A DNA stretch of 64,000 nucleotides from Bacillota bacterium (GTDB taxonomy: Bacteria > Bacillota > Clostridia > Christensenellales > Pumilibacteraceae): positions 1 to 64,000 of the forward strand of contig WRLT01000002.1 in NCBI GenBank assembly GCA_009777485.1. Direction: 5' to 3'. Under the pieces are notes generated by a model, which saw only the letters and a program-made list of their open reading frames with translations, had not been told where the DNA came from and made no database searches. Numbering within the stretch: the first letter of the stretch is position 1; each line of letters begins with the position of its first letter. Below are positions 50,546 to 57,776 of the stretch, piece by piece. The position numbers were made by a program, and so were the translations under genes.

Positions 50546-50606
50546 TGTTAAAATTTCAAGAATTTTTTAATTATCACTTGCTAATATTTTTTTTGTGTGT
50601 TATTAT
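50546..50606 (+). promoter_or_regulatory. tRNA-type promoter at the ICE right end
   Basis: TTGCTA (50578-50583), 17 bases, TATTAT (50601-50606), in an AT-rich stretch almost identical to the leaders of both tRNA-Pro genes. It is inside the element and would transcribe the truncated tRNA in attR. Confidence 0.6.
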
Positions 50607-50655
50607 GTAACATGTTGAACAAGTCTCAGTAGTTCGCAAAAAATTTAAAAATGCA

Positions 50656-50807
50656 AGCGCAGCTTGGTAGCGCGCTTGGTTCGGGACCAAGAGGCCGCAG
50701 GTTCAAATCCTGTCACCTCGACCACCGAACCCCCAATACGGGGACGGATTAAATTGCGAATGACGTATCTGAGACGTACGTTATTTGCAATTTTTTATTT
50801 TGCGAAT
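50656..50807 (+). repeat. Right attachment repeat (attR) with truncated tRNA-Pro
   Basis: Exact copy of 23028-23179: tRNA from its D-arm to CCA, plus its terminator. The first 8 bases of the tRNA are missing, so no mature tRNA can form. From here on the sequence is outside the element. Confidence 0.88.
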
Positions 50808-50834
50808 GATTTAAAAAAATTTTTTAAAAACCTA

Positions 50835-50950
50835 TTGACAAAAGCCAAAGAGCGGCGTATACTAAGTATGCAAGGTTAAACTTGCATATGACCGTGGCAC
50901 GTAACCATTCGTGTCTGAGTTGGGCTCTCTGCAAAGAGAGCCTATTTTTT
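50835..50950 (+). ncRNA. Candidate small RNA 1, copy 2
   Basis: TTGACA (50835-50840), 17 bases, TATACT (50858-50863), an RNA of about 80 bases and a GGCTCTCT/AGAGAGCC terminator with T run (50923-50950). The internal hairpins match copy 1 at 21665. Terminator stem changes relative to copy 1 keep the pairing. Confidence 0.65.
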
Positions 50951-51031
50951 AAAACTTAATTGAAAATTTTTTAATAAAAGTGTGATTTTTAACAAGGCAT
51001 GAATTAACACACCTATTCTAAAACAACAATA
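50951..51031. other. Degenerate remnant of the small RNA 2 promoter
   Basis: The first about 45 bases match the stretch leading into small RNA 2 (GAAAATTTTTTAATAAAAGT, as at 45888-45907), but the -35 and -10 boxes are broken and no RNA follows. Nothing else is seen up to the tRNA promoter. Confidence 0.5.
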
Positions 51032-51087
51032 AAATTTCAAGAATTTCTAAATTATCACTTGCTAATATTTTTTTTGTATGATATCAT
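51032..51087 (+). promoter_or_regulatory. Promoter of tRNA-Pro(AGG)
   Basis: TTGCTA (51059-51064), 17 bases, TATCAT (51082-51087), 52 bases before the tRNA; closely similar to the promoter at 22939-22967. Confidence 0.7.
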
Positions 51088-51139
51088 ATAGCATGTTGAA
51101 CAGTCGATATTTGTTCAAGCTTGTTTTTAAAATGATTAT

Positions 51140-51216
51140 CTGGGTGTGGCGCAGCTCGGTAGCGCGCTTGGTTAGGGACCAAGAGGTCGCAGGTTCAAAT
51201 CCTGTCACCCAGACCA
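51140..51216 (+). tRNA. tRNA-Pro (anticodon AGG)
   Basis: Acceptor arms CTGGGTG and CACCCAG, anticodon stem CTTGG/CCAAG with loop TTAGGGA (anticodon 51174-51176), T-loop GGTTCAAATCC and encoded CCA. It is very close to the CGG gene in body and leader, so the two are recent duplicates. Confidence 0.95.
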
Positions 51217-51217
51217 A

Positions 51218-51257
51218 AGACAAAGCGGCGAAACGGAAACGTTTCGCCGCTTTGTCT
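51218..51257 (+). terminator. Terminator of tRNA-Pro(AGG)
   Basis: A perfect 17-base stem (51218-51234 with 51241-51257) and a 6-base loop directly after the tRNA. Confidence 0.75.
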
Positions 51258-51377
51258 AGCTAAATTTTTCCTGACGGAAAAGTAAAATTTGTGCTGCAAG
51301 GCACAAGTGAAATTGTCTTCGGCAATGAAATTGTGCCTTGCGGCACAGTTACGGATAGATTGAATATTCACGAAACG

Positions 51378-51406
51378 TTGACAAACGGCAGAGAATATGC
51401 TACACT
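51378..51406 (+). promoter_or_regulatory. Promoter of the FMN reductase gene, likely leaderless
   Basis: TTGACA (51378-51383), 17 bases, TACACT (51401-51406). The preferred ATG at 51414 is 7 bases after the -10 box. A hairpin of GTGCTGCAAGGCACAA with TTGTGCCTTGCGGCAC (about 51291-51347) lies upstream. Confidence 0.7.
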
Positions 51407-51413
51407 GTATATT

Positions 51414-52016
51414 ATGAAAACTAGCAGCAAAATTAAAATATTGGCCGTAGTCGGTTCGCTGCGGAAAGATTCGCTTAACCGTCAGCTAGCCAGCCACGCA
51501 AAACAAAGCATCGGCAGTCAAGCAGAATTTGAATGCTTAGACTACGCCGATGTTCCGTTATTTAATCAAGATATCGAGTACCCCGCGCCCGCCGCCGTAA
51601 CCCGTGTGCGCAACGCCGTTAAAGCCGCAGACGGAATATGGTTTTTTTCGCCCGAACACAACCACTTTTTTTCTGCCGCGCTTAAAAACCTTATAGATTG
51701 GCTAAGCAGACCCGTAAGCGAAAACGAGGCGCAGGTGCTAAAAGGCAAGCCTGCGGCAATTAGCGGCATAACCACAGGCATGAGCGGCACAGGGCTTGCG
51801 CAAGACCATTTGGTTACGCTTATAAGCTTTTTAAATATGCGCGTGTTAAACCAACCGCGCCTAACCGTTCCAAACGCGGCGCAGCAAACCGACAACAGCG
51901 GAAAGCTTGCACTTACCCAAAGCGCACCGTTTTTAGAAAAACAAGCCCAAGAATTTATTAGCTTTATAGCACACAATAAACAAGAGTTCGAGCTAAATAT
52001 CAATCTCATTATCTAA
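51414..52016 (+). CDS. NAD(P)H-dependent FMN reductase family protein
   Basis: Flavodoxin-fold reductase of about 200 residues. The FMN phosphate motif GSLRKDSLNRQLA is near residue 13, and SPEHNHFFSAALKNLIDWLS near residue 80 is the family's second signature. Start at ATG 51414, which follows the promoter by 7 bases; the frame is open back to 51291, but that segment includes the promoter. The 3' end overlaps the convergent regulator by 24 bases. Confidence 0.87.
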   Translation: MKTSSKIKILAVVGSLRKDSLNRQLASHAKQSIGSQAEFECLDYADVPLFNQDIEYPAPAAVTRVRNAVKAADGIWFFSPEHNHFFSAALKNLIDWLSRPVSENEAQVLKGKPAAISGITTGMSGTGLAQDHLVTLISFLNMRVLNQPRLTVPNAAQQTDNSGKLALTQSAPFLEKQAQEFISFIAHNKQEFELNINLII

Positions 52017-52199
52017 AAGTTCTTCTAACGTAATATCAAAATAATCTGCAAGCTTTTGTATACTGTATACTTTCGGTTCGCATACATTGCGTTCCCATTT
52101 GCTAATCATAGAAGAAGATACGCCCGCAACCGCACCTAACAGCCTTGTGCTTATTTGCTTATCTTTGCGCAGTATGTTTATCTTTTCTCCTAAGGTCAT
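51993..52199 (-). CDS. XRE-family regulator A
   Basis: 68 residues, a single helix-turn-helix domain of Cro/CI type (LGAVAGVSSSMISKWERN) and an acidic tail. Ribosome site present. Its promoter is TTGACA (52242-52247, minus strand), 18 bases, TATAAT (52218-52223), and the spacer is filled by an operator copy. It likely represses itself or the divergent gene. Confidence 0.85.
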   Translation of the reverse strand: MTLGEKINILRKDKQISTRLLGAVAGVSSSMISKWERNVCEPKVYSIQKLADYFDITLEELLDNEIDI

Positions 52200-52217
52200 A
52201 AGTTCTCCGTAATTCTA

Positions 52218-52274
52218 ATTATATTGGAACAATCTGTTCTTTGTCAAGCATTTTGGAACAATCTGTTCTATAAT
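52218..52274. promoter_or_regulatory. Divergent promoters with doubled operator
   Basis: Two exact copies of TTGGAACAATCTGTTCT at 52224-52240 and 52253-52269; each contains the palindrome GAACA-ATC-TGTTC. Copy 1 lies between the -35 and -10 boxes of the minus-strand regulator. Copy 2 ends at the TATAAT (52269-52274) of the plus-strand regulator. Confidence 0.8.
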
Positions 52275-52280
52275 TTAAGT

Positions 52281-52475
52281 ATGAAATTAGCAGAACGATT
52301 AAAAGAGTTGCGGCAAGAAAAAAATCTATCCGTCTTACAAGTTGCAACGCATTTATGTATATCGCGCCGAAGCTATTCATATTACGAGCAAGGGCAAAGG
52401 CAGCCCGACTTAGAAATGCTTATCAAAATAGCGGCTTTTTTTGACGTATCAACCGATTACCTTTTGGGACTTTAA
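52281..52475 (+). CDS. XRE-family regulator B
   Basis: 64 residues from ATG 52281, essentially one helix-turn-helix domain (LSVLQVATHLCISRRSYSYYEQG ... DVSTDYLLGL pattern, split here for length). The -10 box TATAAT ends 6 bases before the ATG, so the message should be leaderless; the frame open to 52224 would start within operator copy 1. It forms a divergent pair with regulator A. A terminator follows. Confidence 0.82.
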   Translation: MKLAERLKELRQEKNLSVLQVATHLCISRRSYSYYEQGQRQPDLEMLIKIAAFFDVSTDYLLGL

Positions 52476-52505
52476 AGTAACCATCCATTAGTTACAATAC
52501 GTTTA

Positions 52506-52538
52506 AAAGAGAATTTTAAAAGAAAAAAAATTCTCTTT
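52506..52538 (+). terminator. Terminator after regulator B
   Basis: AAAGAGAATTTT pairs with AAAATTCTCTTT around an A-rich loop, 31 bases after the stop codon. Confidence 0.6.
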
Positions 52539-52560
52539 ATCTTTATTTATGTTTTTTCGT

Positions 52561-52589
52561 TTGACGGTTTTTTAGGGTAGGAGTATACT
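52561..52589 (+). promoter_or_regulatory. Promoter of the large lipoprotein gene
   Basis: TTGACG (52561-52566), 17 bases, TATACT (52584-52589), 62 bases before the ATG. Confidence 0.65.
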
Positions 52590-52650
52590 TATCATAAGGT
52601 ATTCTGCCAAAATAGTATAGTTAGCGGCAAAAACCTTTATAGGTATATTC

Positions 52651-55600
52651 ATGAAAAAATTGTACGGAAAAAAAATACTTGCGTTTGTGCTGGCGATGCT
52701 GTTATGTTTATCGGTAGTGTTTACCGCGTGCAGCCGCAAGCCGCAGCCGCAGCCGCCGGAACTTCCAGAATACGAATACGTAGACCCCGAGGAACCTAAA
52801 CCCCCCGTTACTTTTCTGCCTGACGACGATGACGACGAACCCGATATCCCTGTAATCCCCGATATAGACCTTCCTATCGAGCCTCCTCCACCTCCGCCCA
52901 TCGAAGACGACGAAGACGAGTACGAGTGCTTATGCGGCTTTGCCGAAACGGGTGTTTGTTCGTGCGATACGGTTTGCACCAACCCCGAACACACCAAAAC
53001 ATATAACCCCCGCAACCCCGAATTTGTTTTCGAGCAAGCAAAGCTTAACGTAACGCTTGCCGACGAAAACGGCATAACGGGCGAACAATTAAAGGCAGAA
53101 GTCTTTCGCGGCATTACCGCGCACGACGGGCACGGCCGCGATATAACCAACCTAATCACCATAAACGCGGTAGGCGGCGTACCGTACAACGAGCAAACGT
53201 TTGATTGGGACGCGCGCGCGGCACAGTTCGGCGCAATTTTGTTCGAGCTTAGTATCACCAACGCCTACGGACGCGAAAACACCCAAATCCTGCGCATAAC
53301 CATCGCGGATATTCCTACTATTACGTTTGATTATTCGTCCTTTACGGTAGAAAACGGCAACATTATTATTTACGCAGGTGAAACCGTTCGCGCAGGCGAT
53401 ATCCGTTCGGCGTTAATCGTTACCGACCGTTTCGATACTGCCCTTACGGGAGAATTTGCTAATATTTCTTGGGGCGGCTTTAACGAAACCGCACCAGGCC
53501 TTTATACGGTAACGTCAACAGTAATCAACAATCAAGGCGTAGCCGCATCGGTTGCTTGCGTGATAGAAGTACGCGCGCGCCCCAATCCGTTTATAGTAAG
53601 CGGAGAACAGCATTTCACCATGCTAAAAACCCAGGACGGTTCGGCAGTACGCGCGGCATTGCTTGCAGGCGTTACGGCAGTAGACGTGATAAACGGCGTC
53701 CTTACAGAAGACATTTATATCCATTCGGTCAGCCTTGACGGCGGCGAGCCTGTGGTAGGCTTCGGCGCGTGGAATTCGCTTGCCGATGTGTTTACGGTTA
53801 CGGCGGTTCTGCGCGTAGTAGCGTCCGCCATTACCTTTAACTTAACACGCACCGTTACATTAGCCGCTACGCCCGAAATACTTGCCGATACCACTAAATT
53901 TGATTGGCAGCTATTGCCCAACGGGGTAGAGGGGTTTAGCGTACCGTTCGGCGGAAGCTTTAACATTTTTGACGCGATATCTGTATCGGACGCGTCCGAC
54001 CCCTCACTAGGCGTACAAAACGTGCAGGTAACGGGCAGTGTGCCGCTAAACCAAATGGGCATATATCCGCTTACTTTAACGGTACAAAACATACACGGCT
54101 ATTCGTCGCAGCTTGTGCTGCATGTGTGGGTAAGGCCGCTTGCGGGTACAGAAATTGTAGTAACCATAAACGAAAGCCCGAATATTAAAATGTTAAAGGG
54201 TACGGGCGCGCAGCTGCAAAGCCGTATTTTGCAAGGCGTTTCCGCATTTGACGGCAGTGACGAAATCAGCAACGAAATCACCATTTTATCGGTAAACGGA
54301 ATATCCGCCGATTTAATTAACTGGGATAGCCTTGCCAACTCTGTCGGTACGCACACGGTGCTTATCGGCGTACCCAACAAGTTAGGCGAGTACGGCAACA
54401 CCGAAAACGACGACTATATTATATTTACGCGCTTTGTTACAATTGCGACAGTTCCCGAAATTTCGTTTAACACCGCGTCTCTTACCCTAACCGCACCCGA
54501 TACGGTGCAACTGGTAAAGGGCGATGTGTTTGATTATGCGGCACGCGTTTCCGTATCGGACGAATCCGATACATCGCTTACCTCAAACGATATCCGTATA
54601 GAAATTTACCGCGTTACGGGCGCGGATACCGTTTCGGTACGCCCCGAAGATTTTTCTACGCAAGAAACAGGTACGTATATTTTAACCTTTACGGCTGCCA
54701 ACGCGGCAGGCTTTACGGCCGAAACGCTTATCTTAAATCTAAACATTGTTCCGCCTACCCCTGTACTGTGGATGGCGGCAGGGCAGCCAAACATCACCGT
54801 TTCGCGCACCGACGGCGCAACTTTCAGAGAACTGGTGCTAAGCGGCGTTGCGGCGCACGACGGGGCAAATATACCCGTAACGGAAATTGATATTTTTTCC
54901 GTAGGCGGCGTTGAGGTAGATAACAGCTTTAACTGGGGCGCGGCGGCCGATACGATGGGCGATGTGCAAGTAGTGCTGTTTGCGATAAACGATTACGGCG
55001 TAATCGGCTATTTAGCGCGCACGGTGTCGATTGTGGATATCCCCGTTATCCGCTTTGATTTAACCCGATTTGTGTTAGAGGACGGGCTAATCCGCGCATT
55101 CCGCGGCGAGCCGTTCGAATTTATATCCGCTCTTTCGGTAACGGACGCTCTAGACCCCGACTTATCGGTAGAGGATATCGTAGTTACGGGTTCGGTTAAT
55201 ACGGCAGTCAACGGCAATTATACGCTTATCTTTAATGTTATCAATAAAAACAACATTCCTGCCGCGTCGGTTGAAGTAACGGTGCGCGTGCGCGATAAGC
55301 TGATGGGCGATTTTACGCCGTTTGAAATTTACGACATTATTCAAGAAAGGCTGTTAAACAGCCATTATACGACTCAAGGGCATACGCAAGCAGGTTGGAG
55401 TGGCGGCGCGTACTCTAAGCGCGGGTTTTTCCATAACAGCATTACGCGCAGCAGCGCAGACGAATACTACCACACCTACCGCACGGCGGGTTGGCAGATG
55501 TACTTTGTGGCGGTGTACGGCGATTTTAACAGCGCGCGCGAATTTACTTATAATAAGGATTCGGGTTCTATGTTTATGCGCAAAGCTAAAATCGAGCGCA

Positions 55601-57561
55601 ATTCAAGCCGCAACGAATTTTACCGAAACAACGCATGGACGATTGCCGCCGACCAATGGAACCCTTCGGCGATGTCTGACGCAGAGCAGTTTGAATCCGA
55701 ATTCGGCAGACCCTTTATGCAAGACAGCGAGTTTTTTGTTACGCCCGAAACGGCATCTGCATCGTTTCAAAACTTAGGCTCGAACCGCTTTTCGGTTACC
55801 TTTACCATGAACACCCCTGGCGGCTCACGCGATAATCCCGGCATAGCGGGACGCTACAATTCATTAGTAAATCAAATGGAAAACGTATCGTTTGACAACT
55901 ACACGCGCGGCGTATTAACGTATGTGTTTGACGGAAACTTCCGCGTGGAAACCAAACGCGTGCAAGAAACGTACAGCATGTGTATCGACTACGCGGCTAT
56001 TTATGCAACCGTAACGTCCGACATGACGCAAAACTATGTATACGATGCAGTTCAGCCCAGCACCACGTCTGCGTCGGTTAACGTTTCAAGCTCTATACCC
56101 AACGAGGTAGGTTCTGACGCGCCGGTTTCTTCCCATACGCACGAAGACGGTGAAGACGACGGCGAATACTGCGCTTGCGGCTGCTGTTCGTGCTGCGATA
56201 CGTGTTTCCCAAAAGACGAAGACGGCAATGTAAAAGGACGTGAGCCGATTGTGCGCCCCAACCCCGTAATAACCTTTCCGTCCGAAGAGCTTGTTATTCA
56301 GCGCGGACATCCCGACGACACCTTCCAACGGCTGTTATACACAGGCATAGAGGCGCATGACGGGTTCGGCAACGATATTATTGTATATTTGCACGCGATA
56401 AACGGCGTTGCTACTACGGAGGCGGGCTTTAGCTGGACGACTATTGCCAACACAGTAGGCTGGAACACGGTTACCTACTACGCAGTAAACATGGATACAA
56501 AACGGTTTGTTTTTGTGGATAGGCAGTTTTTAGTAGGCACCGCGCCGGTTATGACGTTTTCGGCATCATTAGTAGAAACGGTTACCGTAGAGGTAAACGG
56601 TGCGCCTTTGCCGCGTTCGGCCATTGTGGTTATGCTTAACAGCAGCTTTAACCCGCTAAGCTTTGTACAGGTTTCCGACGAAAGCGACCCTAGTTTAACC
56701 ACATCGTCTATTGTGGTAGAGGGCAGTGTAGACCCGCGCGCTAAGGGCGTGTATACGCTAACGTATCGGGTAACCAACGCCTCAGGCATGACGGCGCGCA
56801 GTACGATGTTCTACTTTGTGCGCGACCGCTATCCCACCGAAATTTCCTCTGCGTTAGAAGCGTACGCGCGTATCGCAGAAGAGCTTTCCGTAACCGACTT
56901 TATTTCTGAAAGTAAAGGAAACGGTATGGCGGACAACAACGCCATGACCATTTACAGCACGCGCCAAAAACGCGGCAACGAAACGTTCTTTCAAAATTTA
57001 AGCAACGGCGGCACTATTTGGGGCGTAAACGCAGACTTTGCGCGCAGAGTATACCGCAACGGCGACAGCTACCGCTACCAACGCTCAGAGGGCGGATTCA
57101 GTTCGTCTAACGGCGTAGTTACGGTAGGCAGAAACGGCTGGGGCAACCTAGAAACGTGGTCACGCGCAACGTTTGAAGAAAGGTTCGGGCGGCAGATTAA
57201 CGATGTAACCAACTATAAAATTACGCAAACCTCCGTTAAAGACCCCAACGCAAGAATTATGGGGCACGGCAACGGCGTGTTTTCTATTAAATTTGATATC
57301 AACATCGACAGAGGAATTAACTCCGAAGGTGTGGCGGGTTACGTGCGGCAAATCCCCACCATGAGCGGCGGAAAAACCTGCGAGGCATTTTACGAGGCGA
57401 TTATCACCATCACCTTTGGCATGGATTTTAGGCCCACACAAATTTCCACCTACGAGCGGTATTTAGTAAATTCGGGCATCTTAAACGTAAAGCCCGTTAT
57501 GACGGCAACCATTATAGACACCTACAGCTATCCCGCAACCGTAAACGTAACCACGTTTTAA
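52651..57561 (+). CDS. Large Ig-like lipoprotein with Cys clusters and a duplicated domain
   Basis: 1636 residues. Lipobox ends at FTAC near residue 26; an Asp/Glu/Pro-rich spacer follows. Cys-rich motif 1 (CLCGFAETGVCSCDTVC) is near residue 92. A series of Ig-like modules of about 95 residues follows, each with a phrase like HDG..I and a valley of VS D.SD sequence. An unknown domain of about 240 residues (about 890-1150) comes next, then Cys-rich motif 2 (CACGCCSCCDTC, near residue 1172), two more Ig-like modules and a second copy of the unknown domain to the end. No anchor other than the lipid is seen. Probably a surface adhesin or binding protein. Confidence 0.75.
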   Translation: MKKLYGKKILAFVLAMLLCLSVVFTACSRKPQPQPPELPEYEYVDPEEPKPPVTFLPDDDDDEPDIPVIPDIDLPIEPPPPPPIEDDEDEYECLCGFAETGVCSCDTVCTNPEHTKTYNPRNPEFVFEQAKLNVTLADENGITGEQLKAEVFRGITAHDGHGRDITNLITINAVGGVPYNEQTFDWDARAAQFGAILFELSITNAYGRENTQILRITIADIPTITFDYSSFTVENGNIIIYAGETVRAGDIRSALIVTDRFDTALTGEFANISWGGFNETAPGLYTVTSTVINNQGVAASVACVIEVRARPNPFIVSGEQHFTMLKTQDGSAVRAALLAGVTAVDVINGVLTEDIYIHSVSLDGGEPVVGFGAWNSLADVFTVTAVLRVVASAITFNLTRTVTLAATPEILADTTKFDWQLLPNGVEGFSVPFGGSFNIFDAISVSDASDPSLGVQNVQVTGSVPLNQMGIYPLTLTVQNIHGYSSQLVLHVWVRPLAGTEIVVTINESPNIKMLKGTGAQLQSRILQGVSAFDGSDEISNEITILSVNGISADLINWDSLANSVGTHTVLIGVPNKLGEYGNTENDDYIIFTRFVTIATVPEISFNTASLTLTAPDTVQLVKGDVFDYAARVSVSDESDTSLTSNDIRIEIYRVTGADTVSVRPEDFSTQETGTYILTFTAANAAGFTAETLILNLNIVPPTPVLWMAAGQPNITVSRTDGATFRELVLSGVAAHDGANIPVTEIDIFSVGGVEVDNSFNWGAAADTMGDVQVVLFAINDYGVIGYLARTVSIVDIPVIRFDLTRFVLEDGLIRAFRGEPFEFISALSVTDALDPDLSVEDIVVTGSVNTAVNGNYTLIFNVINKNNIPAASVEVTVRVRDKLMGDFTPFEIYDIIQERLLNSHYTTQGHTQAGWSGGAYSKRGFFHNSITRSSADEYYHTYRTAGWQMYFVAVYGDFNSAREFTYNKDSGSMFMRKAKIERNSSRNEFYRNNAWTIAADQWNPSAMSDAEQFESEFGRPFMQDSEFFVTPETASASFQNLGSNRFSVTFTMNTPGGSRDNPGIAGRYNSLVNQMENVSFDNYTRGVLTYVFDGNFRVETKRVQETYSMCIDYAAIYATVTSDMTQNYVYDAVQPSTTSASVNVSSSIPNEVGSDAPVSSHTHEDGEDDGEYCACGCCSCCDTCFPKDEDGNVKGREPIVRPNPVITFPSEELVIQRGHPDDTFQRLLYTGIEAHDGFGNDIIVYLHAINGVATTEAGFSWTTIANTVGWNTVTYYAVNMDTKRFVFVDRQFLVGTAPVMTFSASLVETVTVEVNGAPLPRSAIVVMLNSSFNPLSFVQVSDESDPSLTTSSIVVEGSVDPRAKGVYTLTYRVTNASGMTARSTMFYFVRDRYPTEISSALEAYARIAEELSVTDFISESKGNGMADNNAMTIYSTRQKRGNETFFQNLSNGGTIWGVNADFARRVYRNGDSYRYQRSEGGFSSSNGVVTVGRNGWGNLETWSRATFEERFGRQINDVTNYKITQTSVKDPNARIMGHGNGVFSIKFDINIDRGINSEGVAGYVRQIPTMSGGKTCEAFYEAIITITFGMDFRPTQISTYERYLVNSGILNVKPVMTATIIDTYSYPATVNVTTF

Positions 57562-57592
57562 CCCCCTTGTCTTTGCAAAGAGGTTTATTCAA

Positions 57593-57629
57593 TACAGTCG
57601 CTCTGTAAAATTAGGGCGGCTGTATTTTT
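57593..57629 (+). terminator. Terminator after the large lipoprotein gene
   Basis: TACAGTCGC pairs with GCGGCTGTA (one wobble) and a T run follows. Confidence 0.65.
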
Positions 57630-57659
57630 GCAAATTTTTTAGTTTTCAGCGTTAAACCG

Positions 57660-57688
57660 TTGCTAAAACACGTATTATTTAGTATACT
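57660..57688 (+). promoter_or_regulatory. Promoter of the giant surface-protein gene
   Basis: TTGCTA (57660-57665), 17 bases, TATACT (57683-57688), 89 bases before the start codon. Confidence 0.6.
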
Positions 57689-57776
57689 ATAAATGTAGCT
57701 AAATGCACCAAAACGACTATTTACTAAAAAAAAAGGCTAGGGTCTTTTTGTTGAGCCAAAAAAGAGGAGATAAAAA

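Larger units (their letters stand above)
23028..50655. mobile_element. Integrative conjugative element in tRNA-Pro
   Basis: A 27.6-kb element between two 152-base direct repeats. It encodes an active-looking tyrosine integrase at the right end, a relaxase with an accessory protein and likely oriT, a VirD4 coupling protein, VirB2-like, VirB6-like and VirB4 proteins, and a ParA system. I see no recognisable VirB8 or cell-wall hydrolase, so the transfer machine is either minimal, divergent or incomplete. Accessory blocks lie at 37968-40267 and 45810-49300. Confidence 0.9.

Noticed and set aside
50664-50879. Short ORF across the attR tRNA remnant
   Set aside because: It translates tRNA and terminator sequence and begins within the repeat, so it is not a gene. 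The same holds for the ORF across the second tRNA at 51078-51263.
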